A stretch of DNA of 64,000 nucleotides, taken from positions 1,674,001 to 1,738,000 of the forward strand of contig CBDESM010000003.1 of the NCBI GenBank assembly GCA_965242485.1, given 5' to 3'. The translations under genes and the position numbers were made by a program. The stretch comes from CBDESM01 sp965242485. GTDB taxonomy: Bacteria > Chloroflexota > Dehalococcoidia > Bin125. Shown piece by piece: positions 27,849 through 39,800 of the stretch. Position 1 is the stretch's first letter. Each line of letters begins with the position of its first letter. A model generated the notes under the pieces. The model worked only from the letters and a program-made list of their open reading frames with translations, searched no databases and was not told the DNA's origin.

Positions 27849-30800
27849 TCAGGGCGAGTAGATGACGTCGTTGGGGGCGAGGGTGAAGTTTTGGGAGCCG
27901 GGGACGGGGGTGCCGGAGGGGGTGGCGGCGTAGCGGAGCCAGCGCTTGCCGTTCCAGAGGTAGATGGCTTGCGTGGCGGGGGAGGCGGCGAGGGCGGCGG
28001 CGGCGCTGGCGCCCATGCGGCCGGACCAGGTGGAGAAGCCGATTTGGATGGCGGGGGCGGAGCCCGCGGCCCCGGCTGCGCCGCTGCCGTCGCCGGCGGC
28101 GGAGCCGCTGCCGGCTGTGCCGTCGCCGGAGTCGGGGGTGAGGACGAGGGTGAGGGAGGCGGCGGTGCGGGGGCCGTCCTGGGCGTCGAGGGAGAGGATG
28201 GCGACGGAGCTCGAGGCCGCGGCCATGGAGGCGGCGGCGATGCCGTTGCGGGTGCGGAGCAGGGCCGAGGCCGGGTCGGCCGGGTCCGTCGGCGGCGGGT
28301 CGAGCGGGATCAGCGGCGAGGGCGAGCCGTCGGGCGAGCGGACGGAGAGGCGGACTTGGGTGCCGTCGGCGACGGCGTTGCCCTGCGCGTCGGTGAGGTC
28401 GGCGCGGATCGCGAGCGGGGCGCCGATGGCGGGCAGCGCGGGGGCGCGCGCTTCGATCGCGGCGGCCGGGCCGGCGACGCCGAACTCGGCGCGGATGTCG
28501 GCGTTGCCCTGGGCGTCGGTCAGGCCGGCTCCGGTGACGACCAGCTCGTAGCGGCCGGAGGGGAGCGGGTCGGCGGCGGAGGCGGTGACGGAGATGCGGA
28601 ACTTGCAGGCAGTCGGCCCGTCAGAGCAGTCGCGGGCGATCGCGAAGCGGTCCTCGGTGGCTCCGTCTGGGCCTTCGACGCGGGCGGAGGCGCGCGGCGG
28701 CAGCTCGACGACGCGGCCGCCGGCGTCGGTTGCGGTGATCGGGATCTCGGCGATGCCGCGTTCCGCGGCGGGGTCGCCGGCGCCGGCCGCGCCGTTGCCG
28801 TTCGCCGCGCCGCCGTTGGCGCCGCTGCCGCTGCCCGAGCCGGCCGCGCCGGCGGCGGCCGCACCGCCGTTGGCCGCGCCGCTGGCCGCGTTGTCGGCGG
28901 CGTCGGTGGTGGCGTGGTGGTGGAGGACGGGGAGGTCTTCGCCGATCCGGATCAGGGCGGCGCCGCCGGCGTAGTCGAGCGGGAGCGCGGCCGAGAACTG
29001 CGCGCCGGCGGTGGAGACGACGACGGCGCGCAGGGTCAGCGAGCCTTCGCCGTCGGGCGGGGTCAGGGTCAGCGGGATGCGCGCGGTCAGGCCCGGGTCC
29101 TCGGCCGCCGCGGTCGCCAGGGCGGAGCCGGCGCGGGCCTGGAAGGTGCAGGCGCGGCCGCCGTCGCAGTAGTCGCCGCCCAGCTCGCCCTTGCTCGCCG
29201 TCAGCGTGATCGAGGAGATCCGCTCCGGGTCGGCCGGCCGCCCGCCGGCGTCGGCGATGCGCAGCAGCAGCGCGGCCGCCGCCCCGTCCGGGATCGGGCC
29301 GGTCGCGTCGCCGGCCCTGAGCAGGCTGGCGGAGGCGGGGATCGCGGCGGCGCCGACCGGGATCGCGGCCGAGCCGAAGACGGAGCCGGGCAAGGCGAAC
29401 GCGGCCGCAGCGGCCGCCCGCGCGGCCGGCTGCTCCGCGGGCTGCTCGCCCGAGCCGAGGATGAAGTGGAACTTGCGGCCGTCGGCCGGGATCAGGTTGG
29501 CGGAGACGGTGATCGGCGCGCCGCTGGTGCTGGCCGCGGCCGTGATCTCGGGACGCGCGCCCTCCGCGTCCGTCACCCAGCAGGCGAGGTCGCGCGGGCC
29601 GGCGTCGGCCCCGGCCCCGCCGGGCAGGCCCTCGGCCGGCGCGCAGCGCAGCTGGTTCCAGCGCGAACTCCCGCCGATCTCCAGCTTCTTGCCGCCGTCG
29701 CCGGAGAAGACCGCGTCGCCGCCCAGCGCCAGGTAGGAGTCGTCGTCCAGCCAGGCGTGCAGCGCCGAGGGCGCCGGCTGCGGGTCCATCGGGTCGGCCG
29801 GCGCCGGCGCGCGGGAGAGCGCGCAGGCGTCGACGGCGGCGCCGGACGCGTCGAGCTCGAGGAACGAGGGGTCGGGCCGCAGGCAGGCCCAGCCCGCGCC
29901 GGAGTCGGCCACCGCGATCAGGAACCCGGCCGCCAGCTGCTCGGTCGCCCCGGCCGAGATCTCGCCGTCCGCGTCGGCCGGCAGGTGGGCCGCGCCGACC
30001 GGGGCCGAGACGGCCGGGTGCGGGATCGCCAGCGAGCCGGTGACGGGAGAGCCGTCGGCCGGGCGCGCGGCCGCGGTCAGCGTCGTCGGGCCGGAGCGCT
30101 CGAACGGCAGCGCGTACTCGGCCCTGAGGCTGTTGATCGGCCAGGAGTCGGAGGCCGCGGAAGAACCGGCCAGCAGCTCGGCGCGGGAGAGCGGGAGCGT
30201 GCAGGCGTCGGGGTCGGGGCAGGCAACGCCGTTGTAGGAGAGCGTGCCCTGGCTGATCGAGAGCTGCAGCGCCGCCTCTTCGTCGAGCTCGGCGAAGGTC
30301 GCGGGGACGAGCCGGCCGGGCAGGGCCGAGGCCGGCACCGGCGGCGCACCCGCGCGGGAGTCGCGGCGGCCGACCGTGAACAGGACGGCCGGCCGGGCCG
30401 CGTCGTAGTCGGCGCCGGGGTCGGTCCAGTCGAAGAAGACGGCCGCGGCCAGGCGCGGCTCGCCGGCGGCGGCCGTGAACGCCATCGTCGCCTCGATCAC
30501 GTCGTCGGAGCCGGCGATGTCGTAGGCCAGCGAGACCGTGCCGGAGGCGGCATCGGGCACGACGACGAGCTCGAGCGGGCGGATCGGGTCGCTGGGCTCG
30601 GCCCCGTGGAACGCCTGCAGCAGCGCGCCCGGCACCGTGCAGTCGTTGGGCGCGGCCGCCGGCTGGGCCGGGTCGACCGGGTGCTCGGGCTCGGCCGCGG
30701 GGCAGAGCGCGCGGTGGATGATCGTGCCGCCGGTCGCGGTGATGCGCAGCGATTCGACTTCGTCGTACTGGACCAGCTCGTCGCGGTCCGGGTCCGGCTT

Positions 30801-33800
30801 GGCCGGATGCGAGTCCAGCCCGCGCGTGATCGCGGCCGCGAACCCGAGCGCCGCGCCTTGCTGGGCCGAGGGCGCGGTGCAGGCCGCGCCGGGTTCGTCC
30901 TTGGCGCAGACGCGCAGGCCGCCCTCGCCGTCGTCGAGCAGCGGCAGGGCGAACGCCTTCTTCACGGGAGAGACCATGCTCAGCCGGTAGTGGGTGCTGC
31001 GCGCGCCGGAGTCGTCGGCGATGCCGACCGTGACCGAGCCGACCGTGAACTGGCCGGACGGCAGCGCGGCGTCGGGCGCGTTGCGGCCGGAGTGCTCGAT
31101 CACGGCGCGGACCGAGATCGCCTCGCCGTAGGCGGCCGGCACGATCACCGCGAACTCGAGCGGGGCCCGGACCAGCGCGCCGCCGCCCGGCTGCAGCGCG
31201 CGCCACTCCGCCCGGCTGATCTCGCACTCGTTGCCGGCCGGGCGGCAGGCCGAGAGCGGCGCCCCGCTGCGGGCCGTGATCCGCGCGTCCGCCAAGGGCG
31301 CCCCGTCGCGGTCCAGCACCGTCAGCGTCACCGTCTCGAAGTCCGACAGGGCCGGCTGGTTCGCGCTCGACGGAGCGGCGTAGGCGCCGGCCCGGCGCTC
31401 GTTGTAGAGGCCCAGCAGCAGCGGCGTGCGCTGGCCGCGCGGCTCGTACTCCCAGGGCACCAGCCCGATCGAGCCGGCCGGCGGCTCGCCGTCGTCGTCC
31501 AGCGGAACCAGCTGCGGGTAGGGCCAGGGCGCGTAGAGCGCGAACTCCCGCACCTTGCGCTCCTTCACCGCCGGGTTCGAGCCGGGCACGTCGTCGGAGC
31601 GCTGCACGCCCGCGCGGATCCGGATCGAGGCGGTCGAGCCCTGCGGCACCGAGACCGCGAACCGCAGCGGATCCACGTAGTCGTCGTCCGTGGTCGCGCC
31701 GCTGTCGTAGGCCTTCAATGCGGCCAGCGTGATCGTGCAGACCGGGCCGGGCCGCGACTCCGCGCAGGGCGCGAATTTTTCATCCGAATCGGGCGCCGTG
31801 ATCCGCGCCCGGCGCGGCGCCTGCTCGCCGCTCTGGCCGTCGAGCAGCTCGATCGTGATCACCTCGGCGCCCGCGGTCTGGTCGAACTCCCAGTACTGCG
31901 CCGTGTTGTTCGTCGCGACCGCTTCGAACGAGTCCTTCTCGGTGTTGTAGACGTGCAGCCAGACCGGCGTGCGGCGACCGCCCGCGGCCCACTGCTGGTT
32001 GCCGGCCGCGGCGCTGTAGGCCGCGTTCGAGGCCATCGCGAACGGCTGCGCGCGGGTGCCGCCGTCGAACGGCAAGGTGAACGTCTGCGTGCGCGAGGCC
32101 GGCGTGCCGCTGCCCCCGCGCCGCACCGAGATCACCAGGTCCGCGTTGCCGAAGTCCGCGTTGACGTAGCCGGCCGGCACCGTGAACGTGAAGTCCAAGG
32201 GCAGCGCGCGGTAGTAGCCGGCCGCACGCGGCGGGCCGGACGCGAGGAAATTCGCGCCCGTGATCGTGCAGACGTTGCCCGCCGCCGCCTCCGTGCAGGC
32301 GCTCGTGCCGTCGTTCTTCTGCACCGTGATCGCGGCGTCCGCGATCAGCGCGTTCGGCGAGGGCCGGTCCTTGATCTCCAGCTTGATCTCCTCGACGCTC
32401 GCGTAGGGCACCAGGTTCACCGAGCTGCTGTAGGTGTCCAGCGCGCTGGAGCTGGCGTAGATGCGCAGGTTGACCGGCGTGTCCTGGCCGCCCGGCGCGT
32501 AGCGGCGCTGCGGGTCCCGCGTCAGCACGTTGCCTTGTTCGGGGCTGCCGTCCGCCAGCAGCTGCATCGCGAACGGCTGCGCGTTGGCGGCCGCCGCCGT
32601 GATCCCCCGCGCGTAGACGATCTCCCCCGACGAGGTGACGCCGGGGGTGTAGCGCCCGACCCTGGCCCGGATGGTCACGTCGGCGCTGTTGGTGAAGGCG
32701 GTCTTGATCGAGAACGCGAACTCCAGCTCGAAGCTGCGCCGCGCGTCGGCCGCCCCGCCCACGCCCATCAGCGTCTTCAGCGTCGCGCGGGTCAGCGTGC
32801 AGTTCCCGCCGGCGTAGGACGCTTCGCTGCAGCCCAGCGCGGTCCCGTCCGGCTTGGTGAAGGCGACGTGGGTCGCGCCCAAGGTGGTCGTGGTCTGGCC
32901 GACCGTGTAGGCGGCGCTGAGCACCAGCGCGTCGCTCGTGGCCAGCGAGGCGAACGAGGCCAGCTCGGCCGTGCCGCTCCAGTCCGCGCGCGCCTCCTTG
33001 TAGATGCGCACCGCCAGCCGCTGGCGGCTGCTGGCCGCAGTGTCGTACCAGCGCAGGTTGTCCAGGCGCGAGCCGTCGCCGTCGTCGTCCTGCTCCCGTT
33101 CTCCGCCCGAGAGCCGCGCGTCCAGCACCGGCCCAGCCGACCCGCTCAGCGACCCGATCGGCGCGTCGTACTTCAATGCGGCGACGCGGTCGCGCTCGCC
33201 CGCGTTCTCGGCACGCGCCACGAGGTAGGCGGCCGCCCCGTGCGCCAGCGGCACGCTGAAGTAGAGGTCGAGGTTGCCCGCGACCGCGCCCGAGACGGGC
33301 CAGTCCGCCACCGGCACCGTGCAGGTGTTGCCCACCGACGTCTCCGTGCACGCCCCGATCACGGTGCTGCCGGCGGCGTCGCTGGAGAGCTTGGCACCGC
33401 TGATCGGGCTGCCGCCGTCGGCGTCCGCGGCGACCGTGATGATCACCCGCTGGAAGGCCGAGGTCGAGGCGCCGCCGGAACCGCCCGCGCTCGAGCGCAG
33501 CTCGACCCGCGCGCGGTCCGTGCCGGCCATGGCGTCGAACTCGCCGGCCGACGTGACGGCGGTGCCGGCGTCGTTCAGCGCGCGCGGGCGCGGGAAGGCC
33601 GAGACCGAGAGCGGCGCCTGCCAGCGCAGCGAGCCGGTGCGGTTGGTCTTGCCCGACTTGATCAGCGTCACGTGCACGTAGACGTCGCCGCGGTGCGAGT
33701 CCGGCGCCGAGAACTGGAAGTCCAGCTCCGTCGCCAAAGCCGGGCTGCCCGACTGCGGCCAGTCCGCCACCGGGATCGTGCAGGTGTGGCCCGCCGCCGA

Positions 33801-36800
33801 TTCCGTGCAGGCGCTCAGCACCGCCGAGCCGTCGGAGGTGATCTCCGCCCCGGTCAGCGGCGAGGCGCCGCCGGCGTCGCTGGTGATCTTGATCACGGCG
33901 CTGTCCACGTTCGCCGCCGGCGCGTTCGCGTGGGCCGCGTCGTAGGACGTCCGCGGCTGCTCGCGCAGGAAGACGCCGACCCGCTGGTCCCCGCCCTCCG
34001 GCTGCCAGCGCCGCGTCTGCGCCAAGCTCGCATAGGTCGAAGCCCCCGTCTTCGGCACCACCAGCTGGTAGGCCCGCACGTAGGACGATTCGTAGCGCGT
34101 CGCCGCCGCCCGCGACGGCTCCCCCGCCTTGTTCACCGCCACGTGCAGGAACGCGTCCTCCGTCCGCGAATCGGGCACCGAGAACCACAAGTCCAAGCCG
34201 CCGCTCGAGGGCCAGTTCGCCCGCGTGATCGTGCACGTGTTGCCCGTGCACCCACGCAGCCCGGTGCTGCCCGCAGCCCCGCCGTAGAACCGCGCCCCGC
34301 CGATTGCCGTCCCGCCATCGGCAGTCGTCGCAATCGTCAAGGTCACGCTGTCGAACAGCGACGAGTCCGACTGGTCCACGTTCGTGTCGGTCGCGTCGTA
34401 CATGTTGCCGGGACTCTCGTCGCGCAGGAAGACGGTCGCCTTCTGGCGCGCGTTGTTGCCGGCGAAGGCGCCGGTGCGCTCGCCCAAATTGCCCGTCTCG
34501 TAGCCGTCGGAGGTCGTGCGGGGGACGGCGATCGGGAAGACGGGCAGGCCCGGCTTGTAGCGCAGCGCGAAGACGCGCTGCTGCAGCGACGCGTGGGCCG
34601 GGGTGATCGCCACGTAGACCGGGGTGGCGGTGTTGTCGGGCACGGAGAACCAGAGGTCGAGGGGCGCGTTGGTGCCGTCGGCCGCGTCGGTCCAGGTGGC
34701 GGGGTTGATCGAGCAGTTGGCCGCGCCGGCGGTGCAGTTGGCGAGCGCCGTGTTGCCGCTGGCGGCCCCGTAGATCGCCGCCCCGGTCACGTCGGCGACG
34801 CCGCTGGCGTCGGTCGCGATCCGGATCGTGATCAGGCTGAAGGCGGAGTCGGCGACGTTGGTGTCGGAGGCGTCGTACTCGTTGCCGTGCCAGGCGTCGC
34901 GCAGGTAGATGCGGACCTGCTGGCGGCCGGCGTCGGGCTCGAAGGAGCGCTGGGCCGTGCTCAGGTCGCCGCTCTCCGGGTTGCCGCCGACGATCGGCAC
35001 GGCCAGCGGGTGCAGCTTGATGTAGGGGTCGCCGTACTCCAGCGAGAAGACGCGGTCGTCCTGGCCGGCGCGGCGGACGATCGCGACCACGTAGGCGTCC
35101 TCGCCGTACTCGATCGGGACCTTGAAGTTGAACGCGAGCTCGCCGGCCGTGCCGCCGCTGCCGGCCGGCCATTTGGCGCGGGTGACCGTGCAGGTCGGGC
35201 CGATCGCCGACTCCGTGCAGTTCGTCTTCCGCTCGACCCCGAGCGTGTCGTGCGAGATCCGGGCGCCGGGCACCTCGGTCCCGCCGGTGGCGTCGGTGGC
35301 GATCCGGATCTGGACCGAGTCGAACAGGTTCCGCGCCGCGTTGGCGTCGCCGGAGGCGTGGTATTCGTTCTCGTGCGCCTCCTCGCGCAGGTAGACCCGC
35401 ACCCGGTGCCCGCTGGTGCCGGTCGCGTAGGTGAGCGAGTCCGAGGTCACGTCCTCCCCGTCGTTCGCGGTGTGGTGCACCAGCAGCGGGAAGACGGGCA
35501 GGTTCTTGCCGTATTCGAGGTAGAAGTTTCGGTTGGCCTTGTTGGTTTGGATGGCGCGCACGACCAGGTAGGCGTCGGTCGTGGTGCCGTCGGGGACGCT
35601 CCAGTAGATGTCCAAGTGCTCGGTCAGGCTGTTGCCGTCGATCGGCCAGCTGGCGGCCTCGATCGTGCAGGTGGGGCCGGGCGCGGTCTCGGTGCAGGCG
35701 GCGATCACGTTGGTGCCGTCGGAGGTGATCAGGGCGCCGGTCACTTCCGTGCCGCCGCTGCTGGTGGTGGCGATGGTGATGGTGGCGCGGGTGAAGGCGG
35801 AGCGGGCGGCGTTGGCGTGGGAGGAGTTGTAGGCGTTGGCGTGGGCCGCGCCGCGCAGGTAGATGCGGGCGCGCTGCTGCGCCGCCTCGCGCGACCAGAG
35901 CCGGTCGGTGCGGGACTTGACGTTGCCCGTCTCCAAGGTGCCGCTCGAGTTCTGGGGGATGGCGAGCGGGAAGGCGGGGACGAGCGGGGTCTGGTAGGTC
36001 AGGGCGTAGACGCGGTTGGGCTCGCCGGCCTTGCGGACGGTGACGACGACATGGACGTCGGAGGGCAGGTTGTGGGGGGCGGAGAACCAGAAATTGAGGG
36101 CGCCGGCGGTGGTGGAGCCGGGCCAGTTGGCGCGGGTGATCGTGCAGGTGTGGCCGGGGCTCGATTCGGAGCAGGCCGAGATCGCGGAGGTGCCGGCGCT
36201 GTTGGAGGAGAGCACGGTGCCGGTCGCGGGGTCGTTGCCGGCGGCGTCGGTCGCGAGGCGCAGGATGACGGAGTCGAACTCGCTCTTGGCGGCGTCGGTG
36301 TGGCTGGTGTCGTAGATGTTCGAGTGCCAGGCGGCGCGGAGGCGGACGGAGGCCTGCTGGGTGACGCCGGCCTGCGCGAACTTGCGCGTCGACGTGCCGA
36401 GGTTGTCCCCGCTCGAGGTGCCGGACGGCACGACCAGCGGGAAGACGGGCAGGCCGGGGTCGTAGCGCAGCGCGAAGGTGCGGGTGGTCTTGCCGGACTT
36501 GACCAGCTGGACCACGACGTAGACCGTGCTCGAGGTCGCGGGCACGGAGAAGTAGAGGTCCTGGGCGACGGTGAGCAGCGGCGAGCCGCTGGCCGCCTGC
36601 GGGAAGCTGGCGGCCTGGATCGTGCAGGTGTTGCCGACCGTGTTCTCGTCGCAGGCGGCGACCGCCGTGGTCTTGGCCGCGTCGCTGGAGATCGTGGCGT
36701 TGGCGAGCGCGGTGCCGGCCGCGTCCGAGGCGATCGTGATCTTGGCGCTGTCGAAGTCGGAGCGCGGGATGTTGTCGTCGGTGGAGTGGTAGAAGCCGGC

Positions 36801-39800
36801 GTGCCAGTCCGCGCGCAGGTGCACGGAGACCTGCTGGCTCGCGCCGCCGTCGGCGAAGTTGCCGGCGCCGCCGTTGAGGTCCGCGCCCTCGCTGCTGCCG
36901 CTCGGCACGACCAGCGGGTAGCCGGCGTAGGGCGGGTCGTACTCGACCGAGAAGACGCGCGGGTCCTTGCCGTCCTTCTCGACCGTGACGACCAGCCAAG
37001 CCGGGCGGTCATGGTCGTCGGGCACGGTGAAGTAGACCTCCTCGACCTCCGTCTTCGGCGGCGTGGCCGAGTCCTGGGACCAGTTGGCGCTGGTGATCGT
37101 GCAGAGCTCGCCGGCGCTCGTCTGCGTGCAGGCGGCGAGGGCGGAGGTGCCGTCGGAGCCGGTGATCTTCGAGCCGCTGATCCGGGTCGCGCCGTCCTCG
37201 GCCGTCGCCACGTGCAGCTTGACCCGGTCGAAGTCGGAGCGCCCGACGTTGGTCCCGGTTCCGGCGTAGGCGTTCGAGTGCGCCGCGCTGCGCAGGTAGA
37301 GCTCGACTTGGTTGGCCCCGTCGCTGGCCGCGAAGTCGCGCGAGCCGGACTTGACGTTGCCGGTCTCGCGCGTGCCGCCCGGGTCCGGCACGGCCAGCGG
37401 CCAGATCTGCAGGAAGGGCTCGTACTTGAGGTGGAACTCTTGCGAGGTCTTGCCGGACTTGAGGGCGTCGACGCTGAGGTAGACGGGCACGGTCGTGGTC
37501 TCGGGCACGGAGAAGTAAACGTCGAGCGGCAGCGTCCGCAGCGGCGTCCCGCTGGCCGCCTGCGGCCAATTGGCGGCGAGGATCGTGCACGTGTTCCCGG
37601 CGGTCGAGCCCTCGCTGCAGTTGTCCAGCGCGGTCGTCCCGTCGGCCTTGGTCAGCTTGGCTCCCGACAGTGCGTTGTAGATCGTGCCGCCGCCGCCCGT
37701 GATCTGCCCGGTATCGACCCGGATCCGGATCGAGTCGAAATCAGTGCGCACGGCGTTGGCGGCGCTGGCGGCGTAGGCCTCGCCGTGCTGATCGTCGCGC
37801 ACGAAGACCCGCGCCCGCTGGCTCGCCGCGCCGGCCGCGAAGTCGCGCGAGGCCGTCGCCAAATTTGCGCTGACCAAGTTGCCCGCCGCGTCCTGCGGCA
37901 CCGCCAGCGGGAAGGCCTCGATGTAGGGGTCGTTGTACCTGAGCGAGAACGTGCGCGGCGTTTTGCCGCTCTCGAAGACGGTCACGACCAGGTAGATGTC
38001 GCCCACGTGGAAGTTGGTCCGGGTGGCCGAGTAGTCCGGCACGGTGAAGACCAGCTGCAACGGCTGGGTTGCGCCGCCCGAAACGGGCCAGTTGGCGCTG
38101 GTCACGGTGCAGGTCGGGCCCGCCGTCGGCTCCGTGCAGGCCGAGACCACGCCCAAGGGGAACGGATTGCTCGGCGACCAAGTGCCGCTGCGGTCCTCCG
38201 CCTGCAGCTGCAGGCCGCTCCACGGCGTCGCCCCCGCCGCGTCCTGCGCCAAGCGGATGCGCACGCTGTCGAACGCCGACGGCGCGACGTTCGACCCGGT
38301 CGCCAGGTAGCGGTTGCCGTGCGCCGCGTTCCGCAGGTAGACCGCGACCCGCTCGCGCCCGTCATCCCCGCTGTACGAGTGCAGCCAAGTCCGCGTCGCC
38401 GCCGTCAAATCCACATTCGTCTGCGCCGCCAACGGCAGCCCAGCCCGATCCACCCCAGGCACCGCCAACGGCGCGGCGCCGGCAGACGCGTCCTGGTAGC
38501 GCAGCGCGAAGACGCGCGTGGTTTTCCCGGCCTGCGCGGCCTTCACCACCACGTAGGCGTCGCCGATGCGCCCGTCGGGCACGGAGAAGTAGAGGTCCAG
38601 CCCGGTGACGACGGTGGCCACCACCGGCCAGCTGAGGCGCTGCACCGTGCAGGTGTGGCCGACCGTATTCTCATTGCATTGCGTGACCGCCGTGCTGCCG
38701 GCCGAATCCGAGGAGATCTTCGCGCCGGTCGCCGGCTGCGTGCCGGCCGCGTCGTCGGCGATCATGATCGTGATGCTGTCGAAGGTCGACGTCGCGGCGT
38801 TGCCGGCGCTGCTGCTGAAGACGCCGGAGTGGGCGGCGGCGCGCGGGTGCACGGTCGCCTGCTGCGAGGCTCCGCCGGTGGCGAAGCTGCGCGTCCCGGT
38901 CGAGACGTTGGTCCCGCTCGAGGTGCCGGCCGGGACGACCAGCGGGTGCGCGGCGACGCGCTTCTCGTACTCCAGCGCGAAGGTCCGGGTGGCCGAGCCG
39001 TCGGTCGCGGAGACGAACAGGTAGGCGGAGGCGGCGTGGGCGGCGGGCACGGAGAAGTACAGGTCGAGCTTGCCGGTCGCGCCGCCGCTGGCCGGCCAGT
39101 TGGCGCTGGTCACGGTGCATGTGTTGCCGGCGCTGGTTTCGGTGCAGGCGGAGACGGCGTTGTTGCCGGCGCTGTCGGAGGAGATCTTGGCGCCGCTGAT
39201 CGCGGTCGCGCCGGCCGCGTCGCTGGTGATCGCAATCGTGGCGGAAGTGAACAGGCTGGCGGGCGCGCCGGCATCGGTCGCGTCGTACTCGCCGCCGTGC
39301 GAGGCGGCGCGCAGGAAGACGGCCGCGCGCTGCGATGCGCCGCCGTCGGCGAATGCGCCGGCCGCGTCGGCGACCGCTCCGGCGATCGGGTTGCCGTCCG
39401 AGCCGACCGGGGCGGCTAGGGGATAGATCGAGGCCGGCGGGTCGTACTTGAGCGCGAATGTGCGGTTATTCGCGCCCGTCACGATGCCCTCGGCGGTCAC
39501 CACGATCCAGACCGGACCCGTGTAGCTGTCCGGCACGGAGAACCACAGGTTCACCTCTTGCACATCGCCGCCACTGGTTTGAGGCCAATGGTTCGCCGTG
39601 CTGCCCGTCTGGACCGAGCAGGTCGGCCCGGTCCCGCCGCAGGGCTGCCAGGCGTTGGTCCCGTCGCTCGTGATCGTGGCTCCGCTGACCGCGGTTGCGC
39701 CGTCCTCCGATGTCGCCACGCGGATCCGGATGGAGGAAACGCTGTCAGCGTCGGACAAGGTTGCCGACCCATAGACGTCGTTGTGCACCACTCGGGTGGA

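Noticed and set aside
27891..39419. Open reading frame of 3,842 codons on the plus strand, antisense to the giant minus-strand gene
   Set aside because: It is a composition effect of GC-rich codons and internal repeats; it is Gly/Arg/Ala-rich, has no domains, and the minus-strand frame has signal peptide, ordered repeats and Cys pairs.
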